The notes under the pieces were generated by a model. It saw only the letters and a program-made list of their open reading frames with translations. It did not search any database and had not been told where the DNA came from. Shown here one piece after another: positions 45,484-53,999 of a stretch of DNA of 64,000 bases. How positions within the stretch are numbered: the first letter of the stretch is position 1; every line of letters begins with the position of its first letter. Where the stretch lies: NCBI GenBank assembly GCA_900544175.1, contig UQUN01000008.1:17939-81938 (forward strand), written 5' to 3'. The translations under genes and the position numbers were made by a program. Origin of the DNA: an uncultured Alistipes sp. Lineage in GTDB: Bacteria > Bacteroidota > Bacteroidia > Bacteroidales > UBA932.

Positions 45484-46716
45484 TTATTTGTTGTCTTTTT
45501 TCATATGTAATTGTCTGTCAAAATACACCGAATACACCGCTATCGCAATAAAACACACCAGCGGCAGCAGGAATCCTTCGGACATCCTCGCCTTTCCTAT
45601 AAATCCCATGAGCACAGGTGAGACTGCCCCTCCGACGATGGACATAACCAGGAATGAGGAGGCCGTCCCCGTCTGTCTGCCATGCAGACCGCTAAGGGAC
45701 ATGGAGAATATGGTCGGGAACATGACACTCTCGAAAAGATAAGTCAGACAAAGGGTGATGACACCGGCCGGTCCTGGACAGGAGACCGTCAGGACCATGC
45801 ACACGGAGGCTCCTGCAGAGCACGCCGTCATCACAGCTGATGGACGGACAGTGCGCATCACGGCCGAGCCGACCAGGCGGCCCAGCGTGAACAGGCCCAT
45901 GCCGCCGAGAGAGAGCATGAGGGCGGCCGTCCGGGCTGAAATATCCGGATCCGACTCGATGACATAGTTGATGAAGAAGGAGTTGATGCCCGTCTGCGCC
46001 GCCACATACAGCAGGAGTGCCGGGACACCGTAACGGAATGTGCGGACCTGCCATACGGACATATCCTTTCCGGAAGCCCGCATATTCTCCGCACCCTGTC
46101 CTGTCTCTTCAGACTCCGGAGACGGGAGTCTGAGTCTGGAGAACACCAGCCCCATCGCCAGCACCACTGTCCCGATAACCGCATACGGCAGCGATATGCC
46201 GCTTTCATCTCCGAGAATGAGCAGACCGCCGGCAAGAGGTCCGACAATCCAGCCAAGCCCGTTGAAAGCCTGTGCCAGATTGAGCCTGCGTGCCGCCGAA
46301 TCCCTTTCGCCCAGCACGGTCATGTAAGGATTCGCGGATGTCTCCAGGCAAGTAAGACCGCAGCCTATGACGAACAGGCTCAGCAGGAAGAAAGGGAATG
46401 ACATCATCCTGCCTCCGGGAATGAACATGAGCGCTCCGGCACCATACAGCAGCAGTCCGGTGACAATGCCCGTACGGTACCCCCACCTGCGGATGATCCT
46501 GCCCGCCGGAAGGGCCATGATGAAATATCCGCCGTAGACCATGGTCTGCACAAGGCCGCTTTCAGCCTTCGATATCACCAGCTCATCCTGGAAATGCTTG
46601 TTCAACACATCCAGAATGCTGTGAGCGACACCCCACAGGAAGAAAAGTGAAGTAACCAATATGAACGGGACAAGATAGCTTCTGCCATTCCTGTCCCTGA
46701 ACATCCCGCCGTCCAT
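45484..46716 (-). CDS. FucP-like MFS sugar permease
   Basis: A 410-residue major facilitator with about 12 membrane segments. Its N-terminal FLWGVAHSILDVLNKHFQDELVISKAESGLVQ and GGYFIMALPAGRIIRRWGYRTGI resemble the FucP (L-fucose/H+ symporter) branch. It is the last gene of a compact minus-strand operon with a mutarotase (4 nt) and the nucleotidyltransferase-kinase fusion, so it should import the sugar that those two act on. The exact sugar, L-fucose, L-rhamnose or a related 6-deoxyhexose, is inferred from the family. Confidence 0.88.
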   Translation of the reverse strand: MDGGMFRDRNGRSYLVPFILVTSLFFLWGVAHSILDVLNKHFQDELVISKAESGLVQTMVYGGYFIMALPAGRIIRRWGYRTGIVTGLLLYGAGALMFIPGGRMMSFPFFLLSLFVIGCGLTCLETSANPYMTVLGERDSAARRLNLAQAFNGLGWIVGPLAGGLLILGDESGISLPYAVIGTVVLAMGLVFSRLRLPSPESEETGQGAENMRASGKDMSVWQVRTFRYGVPALLLYVAAQTGINSFFINYVIESDPDISARTAALMLSLGGMGLFTLGRLVGSAVMRTVRPSAVMTACSAGASVCMVLTVSCPGPAGVITLCLTYLFESVMFPTIFSMSLSGLHGRQTGTASSFLVMSIVGGAVSPVLMGFIGKARMSEGFLLPLVCFIAIAVYSVYFDRQLHMKKDNK

Positions 46717-46720
46717 ATTG

Positions 46721-47050
46721 CTAAAGTTTGAATATCCGTTCCATCAGCTGCCATTTACGATTGGACGGAGTTTCCGGGGAAAAGCCCTGGAAACGGGAGA
46801 CATGTGCCTCCCATTCCGCCTGTCCAGGCAATTTTGACAGCCTTTCATTGTCCTTCTCCCAGTCAAAACCGTCCACCGTATCCACTATCATGAACAGAAT
46901 ATTGTCTTTCCGGTATATCTGCATATCCAGAATTCCCACCGAACGTATGCCCTCCTTGACGACGGGCCATACGTGACGGTGCTCCTCCACATACGCCTCG
47001 ATGGACTCCGGATCGTCCACGAGGGAAAGTATCTGACAGTAGCGTTTCAT
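46721..47050 (-). CDS. L-rhamnose/L-fucose-type mutarotase (RhaM-like)
   Basis: A 109-residue dimeric ferredoxin-like-fold mutarotase of the RhaM family, which interconverts the alpha and beta anomers of 6-deoxyhexoses. The motifs YVEEHRHVWPVVKEGI and VDTVDGFDWEKDNERLS are visible near residues 17 and 57. It starts 2 nt after the fusion gene stop (ATG at 47050); a longer frame upstream overlaps that gene. Together with the permease it supplies the right anomer for a kinase, which supports a 1-phosphorylation route in this operon. Confidence 0.88.
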   Translation of the reverse strand: MKRYCQILSLVDDPESIEAYVEEHRHVWPVVKEGIRSVGILDMQIYRKDNILFMIVDTVDGFDWEKDNERLSKLPGQAEWEAHVSRFQGFSPETPSNRKWQLMERIFKL

Positions 47051-47052
47051 GT

Positions 47053-48207
47053 CTATTTTCTTCGTATACTCAGGCGGATGGAGTCCTCGAGAGGCCTTTC
47101 GCACACCAGGGCGAGGTATCCGCCTCCGCCTGCCCCGGGCATCTTCCATGCCAGCACTCCGCCCATGGATGAGTAACGGTCGATGTACTCCTGAACACCG
47201 GGCTGCAGCATACCGGGGAACATCGCCACCTGGGCCTCGAATGAAGCGCGGTAATAGTCCGCGAAAGCCGTCAGGTCCCTGCGCATGATGGCGTCCCAGC
47301 AGGAATCTGCCGCCCGGGTAAGGGCCTCCACATGCGGCCTGTCAATGATACTGCCCTCAATCACCGAGCAGCCGGGACGGCGGGGAAACATCGGAACCAT
47401 GCACAGATGTTCCTCCAGCCAGCCCAGCACCTCCGGGTCAAGACAGCTTTCGAACCTGCGGGGCCAGTAGTGCCCGTCATACCAGTGGCGGACAAGTCCC
47501 GGCATGCAGATGCCTATAGCGTCCTGGGCACCGGATATGATGCCGTCCGAGCGCTCCGGGTCGTTCTCGAAGCAGAATACCAGCTTGGCCAGCATCTCAG
47601 GGTCCATGTCGGGCAGCTTGTATGGCCAGATATTCCTTATGCAGTTGCGGGTAGAAGTCGAAAGGCCGCAGCGCTCGCGGATCTCGAACGTAGGCTCGAG
47701 AGACACCGTTATGGCCCAGCCGGGAGCGTATCTCGACACATAGGGCTGGTCTATCCATGTGCCCGCCAGGTCCAGCCTGGTAGGTATGCGGCACGTCTCC
47801 CTCTTGAGGGACGTGCTCGACCGGGCATCCAGTCCGTCAGCCGGAGTACGCTGAAGTACGATGTAATCTATTCCGTGCTCGCGGCAGAAACGCTCTTTCT
47901 CCGGGGTGGAACCGTCCTCGTTCACTACGAGCATATCCGGCTTGAGGGCCTCCACGGTCGGGACGAAGTCCATGATGCCGCTGCCGGCGTTGATGAACGC
48001 GTCCTTGACGTACCTTATCGCCTTTACCATGAAAAGGCGCTCCTTCTCAGGATATACGGTGTGATGGTGCTTGTATTCCAGTATCGTTGCATCCGAGCCG
48101 ATGCCCACGTAAAGGTCGCCGTACCGGGCTGCCTGGCGGAAGAACTCCACGTGACCGCTGTGAAGCAGGTCATAGCAGCCCGACACGAACACTTTCTTTC
48201 TTGACAT
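47053..48207 (-). CDS. Nucleotidyltransferase-GHMP sugar kinase fusion
   Basis: A 384-residue two-domain protein. Residues 1-137 are a cytidylyltransferase-like domain with the HxGH loop at 16-19 (HSGH) and an ISSTxIR-like SSTSLKRE at 130-137. Residues about 138-384 are a GHMP kinase of the sugar-1-kinase type: RIPTRLDLAGTW at 140-151, the phosphate-binding GLSTST at 181-186, SGAQDAIG at 225-232 and KMPGAGGGG at 355-363. The kinase would phosphorylate a sugar at C1 and the other domain attach a nucleotide. The order is the reverse of HldE, and the kinase family differs. Sugar and nucleotide are not known. Confidence 0.85.
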   Translation of the reverse strand: MSRKKVFVSGCYDLLHSGHVEFFRQAARYGDLYVGIGSDATILEYKHHHTVYPEKERLFMVKAIRYVKDAFINAGSGIMDFVPTVEALKPDMLVVNEDGSTPEKERFCREHGIDYIVLQRTPADGLDARSSTSLKRETCRIPTRLDLAGTWIDQPYVSRYAPGWAITVSLEPTFEIRERCGLSTSTRNCIRNIWPYKLPDMDPEMLAKLVFCFENDPERSDGIISGAQDAIGICMPGLVRHWYDGHYWPRRFESCLDPEVLGWLEEHLCMVPMFPRRPGCSVIEGSIIDRPHVEALTRAADSCWDAIMRRDLTAFADYYRASFEAQVAMFPGMLQPGVQEYIDRYSSMGGVLAWKMPGAGGGGYLALVCERPLEDSIRLSIRRK

Positions 48208-48234
48208 TTTTGGTGATTTACAGTATTTATAAGC

Positions 48235-48993
48235 TTATATATTTATATTATGGCTATTCATGCTGTTTTTACGGTGCATTTCCGACAGAAGCAGTCCCGG
48301 AAGGGACGTCACGATCCCCAAGCACCGCCTCAACTGCTTGCGCGGCTCTTTCAGGATACGGTGTACGAACTCCAGATGGCAGCGGATCATCCATTGAGGT
48401 GCCCTCTTCACGTCCGTCCCGCTGTAGAACTTGAAAGCAGCCCCTACCGCTATCATTACACCGCTCCGCAGCCACGGTTTGAGCATGCTCATGAATATCT
48501 CCTGCTTGGGAGCCCCGAGAGCCACCCAGACGATCTGCGCCCCGTCCTCCTCTATTGTCCGCGCAATCCCTGGATAATCAAAGTCCTGCACATCCCGGTA
48601 CGGAAGGGAGACGAACTGCATTCCGTCCACATCCGGATTGACCTCGGTCAGCCTGGCTTTCAGACCCTTTAGAGTCCCTGGAGAAGTGCCCATGAATATC
48701 ATCCTGTATCTCCGCGAACGTACGATGTCCATGAATATCTCGCTGCCGCAGTACTGCCCGTACCGCCTGCCGTATATCCATCTGATATACAGCGGTACGA
48801 AACTGCTGTCACAGATCGAGAACATCGCCCCGTCCACCACCCTCCTGTAGTCCGGGTCTTTCTGCACCATAGAGACTATCACGCCGTCAGCCACACATAC
48901 GTAGCCCGGCTCACCGCTGCCTACCCGGCGGTCAATGGCTTCCGCCACCTTCTGCCGGTCCAGCTCGTAGCGGATGTTGAAGTAGGTTTGCAT
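48235..48993 (-). CDS. WecG/TagA/CpsF-family glycosyltransferase
   Basis: A 252-residue membrane-associated transferase that adds an N-acetylmannosamine-type or other residue to a lipid-linked acceptor at the inner membrane. The family motifs CDSSFVPLYIRWIYGRRYGQYCGSE, MGTSPGTLKGLK and VWVALGAPKQEIFM, then GVGAAFKFYSGTDVKRAPQWM in similar form, are clear. It is the last gene of the polysaccharide locus on the minus strand and 28 nt before the fusion gene. WecB (63 kb) would supply UDP-ManNAc, and WecG uses UDP-ManNAcA or ManNAc derivatives, so the two fit one pathway. Confidence 0.88.
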   Translation of the reverse strand: MQTYFNIRYELDRQKVAEAIDRRVGSGEPGYVCVADGVIVSMVQKDPDYRRVVDGAMFSICDSSFVPLYIRWIYGRRYGQYCGSEIFMDIVRSRRYRMIFMGTSPGTLKGLKARLTEVNPDVDGMQFVSLPYRDVQDFDYPGIARTIEEDGAQIVWVALGAPKQEIFMSMLKPWLRSGVMIAVGAAFKFYSGTDVKRAPQWMIRCHLEFVHRILKEPRKQLRRCLGIVTSLPGLLLSEMHRKNSMNSHNINI

Positions 48994-49034
48994 GATGAAT
49001 ATGATAAAGAATTAGTCTACAAAAAGCCAAATCA

Positions 49035-49050
49035 AAGCCCGGCCGGGCTT
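49035..49050 (-). terminator. Palindromic hairpin downstream of the XRE-ImmA genes
   Basis: A perfect 16-bp palindrome (AAGCCCGGCCGGGCTT) followed on the minus strand by TGATTTGGCTTTTT. It may stop transcription of the XRE-ImmA unit before the WecG-type gene. The T-run is offset, so it would be a modest terminator. Confidence 0.5.
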
Positions 49051-49110
49051 ATCAGTTGGCAGATAGAGGTCAAAATGACTTTTCTCAGTAAAGCAAAATA
49101 GTAAATTCTA

Positions 49111-49233
49111 TTACAGTTTAGAGCAGACGTATGTCTCGAAATCTACTTCCGGAGGAAAACTGCCCTTTGAGCGTACTTCCTGTATAAACTCTACAGCCTG
49201 CTCTTTTGTTATGATACCGCGACTGATATCTGG
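49111..49233 (-). CDS. Small -1-frame open reading segment after ImmA, possible displaced C-terminus
   Basis: In the -1 frame relative to the end of the ImmA-like gene, a stretch of 40 codons reads PDISRGIITKEQAVEFIQEV and continues SKGSFPPEVDF, ending in CSKL before the stop at 49111. It has good codon use and no ATG. It overlaps the last 25 nt of the ImmA frame. It could be the genuine C-terminus of ImmA, displaced by a one-base indel, or a separate translationally coupled peptide. No family recognised. Confidence 0.35.
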   Translation of the reverse strand, partial: PDISRGIITKEQAVEFIQEVRSKGSFPPEVDFETYVCSKL

Positions 49234-49913
49234 TTAAGTAACTCCATGTAGTGACCTTCCGATATTTTCCCGCATTCAAACAGAGTTCTGGCCTTTTCTC
49301 CGAAGTCACTTATGACCAGACCGTCATTCCCCGGCTCATACAGCGACAAGTCATATCCGTATTCCATTGCAGATTTCTTGACTGGAATGGACTTCATCTC
49401 CTCAAACTGAGCTTGTGACAGCAGATTAAGTTCTTTAAGGCGTACCAGAAGATTTATACGGGAAACTTCGTAAAGCTGCTCCATCCTTAGGATAGTGGAA
49501 AGGGCTATATTCCGGGAATAAGCCTCCTTTGGACTCAACATAGACAAAAGTCCTTCGCGTGGCAGTAGAAGTGCAGATGCAAAGAGATTGGCATTTTTCT
49601 CCACTTCGGACACGGAATCCATACACATATGAGGAACCGGAGACTCATCAAAGTACAGATGATACAGTTCATGCGCGATGGTAAAATGCTGCCGGCCCCG
49701 CGTGGAGTTGCAGTTAATCAGCATGAACATCCTGTCGTTCTTGGATTTGCAGCTTATGCCGTAGGAATTTTGGGATAACGGTCTGTAAACAGCCGTTATC
49801 TGCAATTTGCGCAGCAGGGTCTTGGCCCCGACAGGCTCCGTGAGACTCAAGCCGGCCTTTGACCGGAAGACATTCGCCATCAACTCAGCATTCTGGACAG
49901 TCAGCCTATTCAT
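49209..49913 (-). CDS. ImmA/IrrE-family metallopeptidase
   Basis: A 234-residue protein with zinc motif HELYH (His81, Glu82, His85) preceded by HFTIA. In ImmR/ImmA and related pairs the protease cleaves or controls the XRE repressor to switch on target genes. It overlaps the upstream XRE gene by 8 nt, the usual arrangement. The last residues differ from a longer -1 frame that continues with protein-like sequence to 49111, so the C-terminus may be frameshifted. The target is presumably in the neighbouring polysaccharide locus or the pair itself. Confidence 0.85.
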   Translation of the reverse strand: MNRLTVQNAELMANVFRSKAGLSLTEPVGAKTLLRKLQITAVYRPLSQNSYGISCKSKNDRMFMLINCNSTRGRQHFTIAHELYHLYFDESPVPHMCMDSVSEVEKNANLFASALLLPREGLLSMLSPKEAYSRNIALSTILRMEQLYEVSRINLLVRLKELNLLSQAQFEEMKSIPVKKSAMEYGYDLSLYEPGNDGLVISDFGEKARTLFECGKISEGHYMELLNQISVAVS

Positions 49914-50250
49914 TTCCCAACAGATAATCCATTTTAAGATAACTCTTGACGATACGCTTGAAGTCTGCTATCTGAGCCATATCCTCCGCTGAAAGATCAT
50001 CAACTCTGAATGCTGTGGCAAGCATACTCTCCATCACGTCCATATTCTCCTCATACAGCGTGAATATATCGCAGCCGTACAAGTCGGCCAGCTTCTCCAT
50101 GACGGGAAGAGGCAGCTCCCTGTCCCCTGTCTCGTAATTGGAATAGGTTGAGCGCTGTATCCCAAGAAAATCAGCCACATGCTTCTGTGTGAAACCGCTT
50201 GCCCCACGCAAAAGCTTGACATTCCTCGCTATAGTATGTCTCTCATCCAT
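49906..50250 (-). CDS. XRE-family transcriptional regulator
   Basis: A 114-residue DNA-binding protein with the classic HTH run GFTQKHVADFLGIQRSTYSNYETG (about residues 20-43) near the N-terminus and a helical C-terminal half. The start at 50250 is chosen because it follows a consensus promoter at a sensible distance; a frame from 50283 would begin upstream of the predicted transcription start. A probable operator with two palindromes lies over the -33 region, which supports autoregulation with its ImmA partner. Confidence 0.85.
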   Translation of the reverse strand: MDERHTIARNVKLLRGASGFTQKHVADFLGIQRSTYSNYETGDRELPLPVMEKLADLYGCDIFTLYEENMDVMESMLATAFRVDDLSAEDMAQIADFKRIVKSYLKMDYLLGNE

Positions 50251-50280
50251 CAGCAATCTGTTTTTTATCGTTTGTCGTGG

Positions 50281-50311
50281 CAAAGATACGCATCATTTTA
50301 CATATAGCAAA
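50281..50311 (-). promoter_or_regulatory. Promoter of the XRE-ImmA unit
   Basis: Minus strand TTTG (50308-50311), a 19-nt spacer and TATCTTTG (50281-50288): a perfect Bacteroidota promoter. The start of transcription should be near 50276, giving a leader of about 26 nt. Confidence 0.8.
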
Positions 50312-50332
50312 TATTTTGCCACATCGATGTGG
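50307..50332. promoter_or_regulatory. Paired palindromes overlapping and abutting the -33 box
   Basis: GCAAATATTTTGC (50307-50319, 5-bp arms about TAT) overlaps the -33 box, and CCACATCGATGTGG (50319-50332), a perfect 14-bp palindrome, lies immediately upstream. Two dyads side by side at a promoter are what an XRE dimer pair would bind, so I read this as the operator for the adjacent regulator. Confidence 0.55.
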
Positions 50333-50465
50333 TTTTTTTGCTCATGCGGCATATCATTCTCAACTACAATCAAACGCTTACCTTGATTATTGCAATATAG
50401 TTTACAAAAGGATAGCCAATGAACGTATCAGGCGGCGATACGTGGCTTTAAGATGATATTGTTTG

Positions 50466-51464
50466 TCATTTGTTTAATTTCAACCTTACCTTACTGCTGA
50501 TTATCCGTAATACTTCAAAAGTATAAACAGAACCTATTATTGAAATTGTCGATGATATGACTACAAATACTACACTCTGAAGCACTGATAATGTTGATAC
50601 GTGAAATAAGTACATTATAACACTTGCGGCAGCTTGAATGAAAAACATATGTACAAGATATATCTTAAAGCAATTTCTGGATATGTATACCAGTGTTTTG
50701 CGGATTACAGGCATTTTTATGAGAAGTAAGCAGATAGAGTATAAAGCTGGTATTGAAAGAAATGGTAACAGTATACGTATTGAATACTCCCCTTTGAGGT
50801 AAAATATGCTGGCCAATATGAAAAATAATAAAAATACAATACTCAAATAATAGATACTTGTGACATGCTCTTTCAATTGTCGGAAATGCCAGGCAGTGAT
50901 TATTCCAATAATGAAAAATACGAAATATCTTGTGAGATAGTCTAAACACAAAATACCGCTTTCAACAGGAAACAAATACAGTACAATACCTATAACATAG
51001 ATTACATGCAACCACTTGTCTTTCCGTTTCTTCACATAATCCAAAACAGGGTATATCATATAGAAAATAAAAAGCAGATAAATGTACCAAAGAAATGTCG
51101 CTTCCGACTGCTTTGGAGCTATAATCAATGCAATGAGGTTCTCAGGCACAGTATCCCAGCCCAACTTTATGGCAGCTAATAGGGTGATTACAAGACCGAC
51201 AATAATATATGGCAGGAAGAATTTATGAAATTTTTTAGCGATATAAGTGCCGTAATTTACGTTTTTATACGAATATGCAATGAGAAAACCGGATATGGAA
51301 ATAAAAAATGGCATATGGAATGTGTAGATATACGTATGACACAGCCTATACTCCCCGGGCATAAAATCAAATAGATGATGCCCGATTATAACAAGAACCA
51401 TCGCCAGCCCCTGCATTACATCGACTAATGTCAAGCGATTATCTTCTGCAACAATCTTAGCCAT
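50466..51464 (-). CDS. Acyltransferase 3 family membrane protein
   Basis: A 332-residue integral membrane acetyl/acyltransferase with about ten membrane segments. The family N-terminus DVMQGLAMVLVIIGHHLFDF carries the conserved His, and HMPFFISISGFLIAYSYKN follows. Such enzymes O-acylate surface sugars. It overlaps the next glycosyltransferase gene by 34 nt and is the last gene of the packed polysaccharide operon. The DNA is markedly AT-rich against the housekeeping genes, suggesting acquisition. The 202 bp behind it hold only a weak stem-loop (50423-50443). Confidence 0.87.
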   Translation of the reverse strand: MAKIVAEDNRLTLVDVMQGLAMVLVIIGHHLFDFMPGEYRLCHTYIYTFHMPFFISISGFLIAYSYKNVNYGTYIAKKFHKFFLPYIIVGLVITLLAAIKLGWDTVPENLIALIIAPKQSEATFLWYIYLLFIFYMIYPVLDYVKKRKDKWLHVIYVIGIVLYLFPVESGILCLDYLTRYFVFFIIGIITAWHFRQLKEHVTSIYYLSIVFLLFFILASIFYLKGEYSIRILLPFLSIPALYSICLLLIKMPVIRKTLVYISRNCFKIYLVHMFFIQAAASVIMYLFHVSTLSVLQSVVFVVISSTISIIGSVYTFEVLRIISSKVRLKLNK

Positions 51465-52588
51465 TTGTTGTAAATAACTTCAGAAGAATACTCCTGAGTC
51501 AATTTTTGGAAAGCTTTCTGCCCGAGTTGAGTTGTCAGCTGCCGGTCATTGTACAGCTGTACGATTTTCTGCTCCAGATCATTGACGTCACCCGGTCTGA
51601 AGAGAAGCCCGATGGCGTCATCACCTTTGCCGATAATCTCGGTGAAGCCACCGTGGTCGGGGGCGACAGACGGCTTGCCATTGCACGCGGCCTCGAGAAT
51701 AGCCATGGGAAATCCTTCGTAGCAGCGGCTTGGCATGACTATGAATTTAGAGTTGTGGATAAACTCTCCCAGCTCTTCCTTGCCCAGGTATCCTCTGAAT
51801 ACAATGTTGTCAGGTATGTCATGGATATCTACATTATCACGTTGGGCTCCGGCAAAATGAAAATTGATTTCCGGATGCCTTCGGGCGATGTCAATGAGTA
51901 TGTCATACCCTTTCTCGTAACTAAGCCGGCCGATGTATGCCACATAGTCCCCGTCATTGGCCGTGTATTTCTCAGGAGCATCTATGCCGTTCGGAATTAC
52001 ACTTATCCTGTCTGCATCGAAACCGGCCTCAATGAGTTTCTTCCTCTGAAATTCCGTTATACAGGCAAATGCGCTTACACACTTCATATAAGCTCCTGTC
52101 CGGCGGGCATACGCATTTCGCAGGGCGTAGCCGGTGGATTTCAGCATGGAGTGCTCGCAGTTGTAGCGGATGCAGCTCCATTCGTTGCCTCTCTGCAAAC
52201 ATGTCTCGCAAGGCATGCCATCGCGCATGAACAGTCCTGTAGGGCATATAAGCCGAAAATTGTGCACGGTCATCACAACAGGGACTCCAGCCTTTTTGCA
52301 TTCAAACAGCGCAGCAGGGCTGATAAACGGGTATAGATTGTGGACATTGACAACATCCGGCTTTTCTTTTTCCAACGCCTCCCTCATGCCTCTGACTCCG
52401 GAACGGGAATAGATACCGGAGAAAAAGCCCATAATATTTCCTTCCAGACTGTCCCGGCTGCCCTCGCTGGTCATGCGGTAGAAGCAGACCTGATGCCCAT
52501 GCTCCTGTAGCATCGTGGCCATTTTGTCTACTACGGCTTCTTCTCCGCTGTATTTGCCGTAGTTGTTGTGGACGATGAGAATTTTCAT
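51431..52588 (-). CDS. Glycosyltransferase family 4
   Basis: A 385-residue GT-B glycosyltransferase. The N-terminal ILIVHNNYGKYSGEEAVVDKMATML gives the acceptor-binding domain, and the C-terminal donor domain shows GRLSYEKGYDILIDIA and the EGFPMAILEAACNGKPSV motif with the Glu-x7-Glu nucleotide-sugar site. Several Cys in the central part (CETCLQRGNEWSCIRYNC) look like a GT4-subgroup insertion. It retains stereochemistry in the known family. Overlaps the hexapeptide transferase by 4 nt. Acceptor and sugar are unknown. Confidence 0.9.
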   Translation of the reverse strand: MKILIVHNNYGKYSGEEAVVDKMATMLQEHGHQVCFYRMTSEGSRDSLEGNIMGFFSGIYSRSGVRGMREALEKEKPDVVNVHNLYPFISPAALFECKKAGVPVVMTVHNFRLICPTGLFMRDGMPCETCLQRGNEWSCIRYNCEHSMLKSTGYALRNAYARRTGAYMKCVSAFACITEFQRKKLIEAGFDADRISVIPNGIDAPEKYTANDGDYVAYIGRLSYEKGYDILIDIARRHPEINFHFAGAQRDNVDIHDIPDNIVFRGYLGKEELGEFIHNSKFIVMPSRCYEGFPMAILEAACNGKPSVAPDHGGFTEIIGKGDDAIGLLFRPGDVNDLEQKIVQLYNDRQLTTQLGQKAFQKLTQEYSSEVIYNKWLRLLQKIIA

Positions 52589-53085
52589 TCAACCAATTTA
52601 TATTTAGGATCTCTTACATCACCGATTTTCCTTGCTGGATTTCCGATAATAATAGAGTAATCATCGACAGTTCCTTTTACAACAGCCCCTGAGCCGATAA
52701 GACAGTATTTGCCTATCTTACTGCCCGGGAGAACAATCGCACCTGCACCAATCAATGAATATTCACCAATAAAAACCGGTTTAAATGCCTGATTTTCAAA
52801 CGAATATCCACCAGGAGGAGTAATATTGCGGGCCCGATATCGTCTTAAAAAAGACCAATCGTGCGTGAGAATTATTGCATTGACAGATATCCCACATCCT
52901 TCGTTTATGGTGAGCCCTCCGGATGGATCAATATATGCAGAATAATCAATGTAAGCAGGTTTGCCAACAATATTGACGCCATTGGTCTTATGAGCCTTTA
53001 CAATAAGCCTCATGTACAACTTGTGGCTGAAAGCCTTGCAGATGATACTTAATGTTTTAAGGAAATAAAAAGCAAATCGTCTCAT
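52585..53085 (-). CDS. Hexapeptide-repeat acyltransferase
   Basis: A 166-residue left-handed beta-helix acetyltransferase. Repeats such as GGLTINEGCGISVNAIILTHD, FIGEYSLIGAGAIVLPGSKIG and KYCLIGSGAVVKG are visible, and the final IIIGNPARKIGDV is typical of the sugar O-acetyltransferase group; the likely catalytic His is in LTHDWSF. It lies between GT4 and GT2 genes, abutting the GT2 stop by one shared base. Probably acetylates a sugar in the polymer. Confidence 0.88.
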   Translation of the reverse strand: MRRFAFYFLKTLSIICKAFSHKLYMRLIVKAHKTNGVNIVGKPAYIDYSAYIDPSGGLTINEGCGISVNAIILTHDWSFLRRYRARNITPPGGYSFENQAFKPVFIGEYSLIGAGAIVLPGSKIGKYCLIGSGAVVKGTVDDYSIIIGNPARKIGDVRDPKYKLVE

Positions 53086-53999
53086 TATCTGTAATTGGAA
53101 ATAATGTGCGTTCTCAGTTTTAGCGGCATTATTGAGAGAAATAAAAAAGGCAATACCTTATAGTTTGTCGGATTGTAAAATAGCGATATGCACACCTCTT
53201 TAAATGTCTCTTTTCTTTCTCCGAAACGAATAGCTGTAGAAGCTCTCATTTTATGCCAATGAGAAATATATTGTTTTATATCAGCCGGCATGTAGGAGTG
53301 CAACAATTCCACAAGACCTTTTCCGACTGGATCTCCTGTATCCTGTCTTCTGGGGGGGCACTTTGAGAAATCGTCTTCTAGATAATAAATACTCAAAACA
53401 TCAGAACAATACGCAATTGAATAGCTTGCTGCCAGCCTAGCCCAAGTCAGCAAATCCTCCCCGGACTTAATGCCTACGGGAAACCCGCCCACATCCTTCA
53501 ATGCAGATTTTTTTGCTACTACAGCAGAAGTCCACAACGGCGGATGTGAACAGGACGCCACCTCGAAATAGTTGCTCAGGATGCCGTCGGTTTCTTGAAA
53601 CAGGAGTTTGCGTATTATCGTTGGTCTGACATTCCCGTCTGCATCCCTGAACTCATAATTGCAGGCGAATACACTGCATTCAGGATATTTCTTATAAAGG
53701 GAGTATTGCGTTTCCAAGTACGACGGTTTCCATTCGTCATCAGCATCCAGAAATGCTATCAAGTCATATATGGACTCTTCTATACCTCGGTTCCGGGCTG
53801 CGGAGACACCTGCATTAGCCTGGTGTACAAGCCGTATGCGCTGGTCGTGAAATCTCTCCACCTCTGCGGCGCTGTTGTCGGTGCTGCCATCATTGACGAC
53901 AACTATCTCGAAATCCTGAAATGTTTGATTCAGAACACTCCTTAAAGTATTCCCTATCTGTTTTTCTTTGTTGTATAAGGGAATGACTACTGATATCAT
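53085..53999 (-). CDS. Glycosyltransferase family 2
   Basis: A 304-residue GT-A fold inverting transferase. VVIPLYNKEKQIGNTLRSVLNQTF begins the protein and the metal-binding DxD-type site is in IAFLDADDEWKP (near residue 90); the ED catalytic pair appears in SGEDLLTWARLA. The C-terminal 60 residues contain hydrophobic segments. Overlaps the upstream SGNH gene by 4 nt. Sugar donor and acceptor cannot be told. Confidence 0.92.
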   Translation of the reverse strand: MISVVIPLYNKEKQIGNTLRSVLNQTFQDFEIVVVNDGSTDNSAAEVERFHDQRIRLVHQANAGVSAARNRGIEESIYDLIAFLDADDEWKPSYLETQYSLYKKYPECSVFACNYEFRDADGNVRPTIIRKLLFQETDGILSNYFEVASCSHPPLWTSAVVAKKSALKDVGGFPVGIKSGEDLLTWARLAASYSIAYCSDVLSIYYLEDDFSKCPPRRQDTGDPVGKGLVELLHSYMPADIKQYISHWHKMRASTAIRFGERKETFKEVCISLFYNPTNYKVLPFLFLSIMPLKLRTHIISNYR

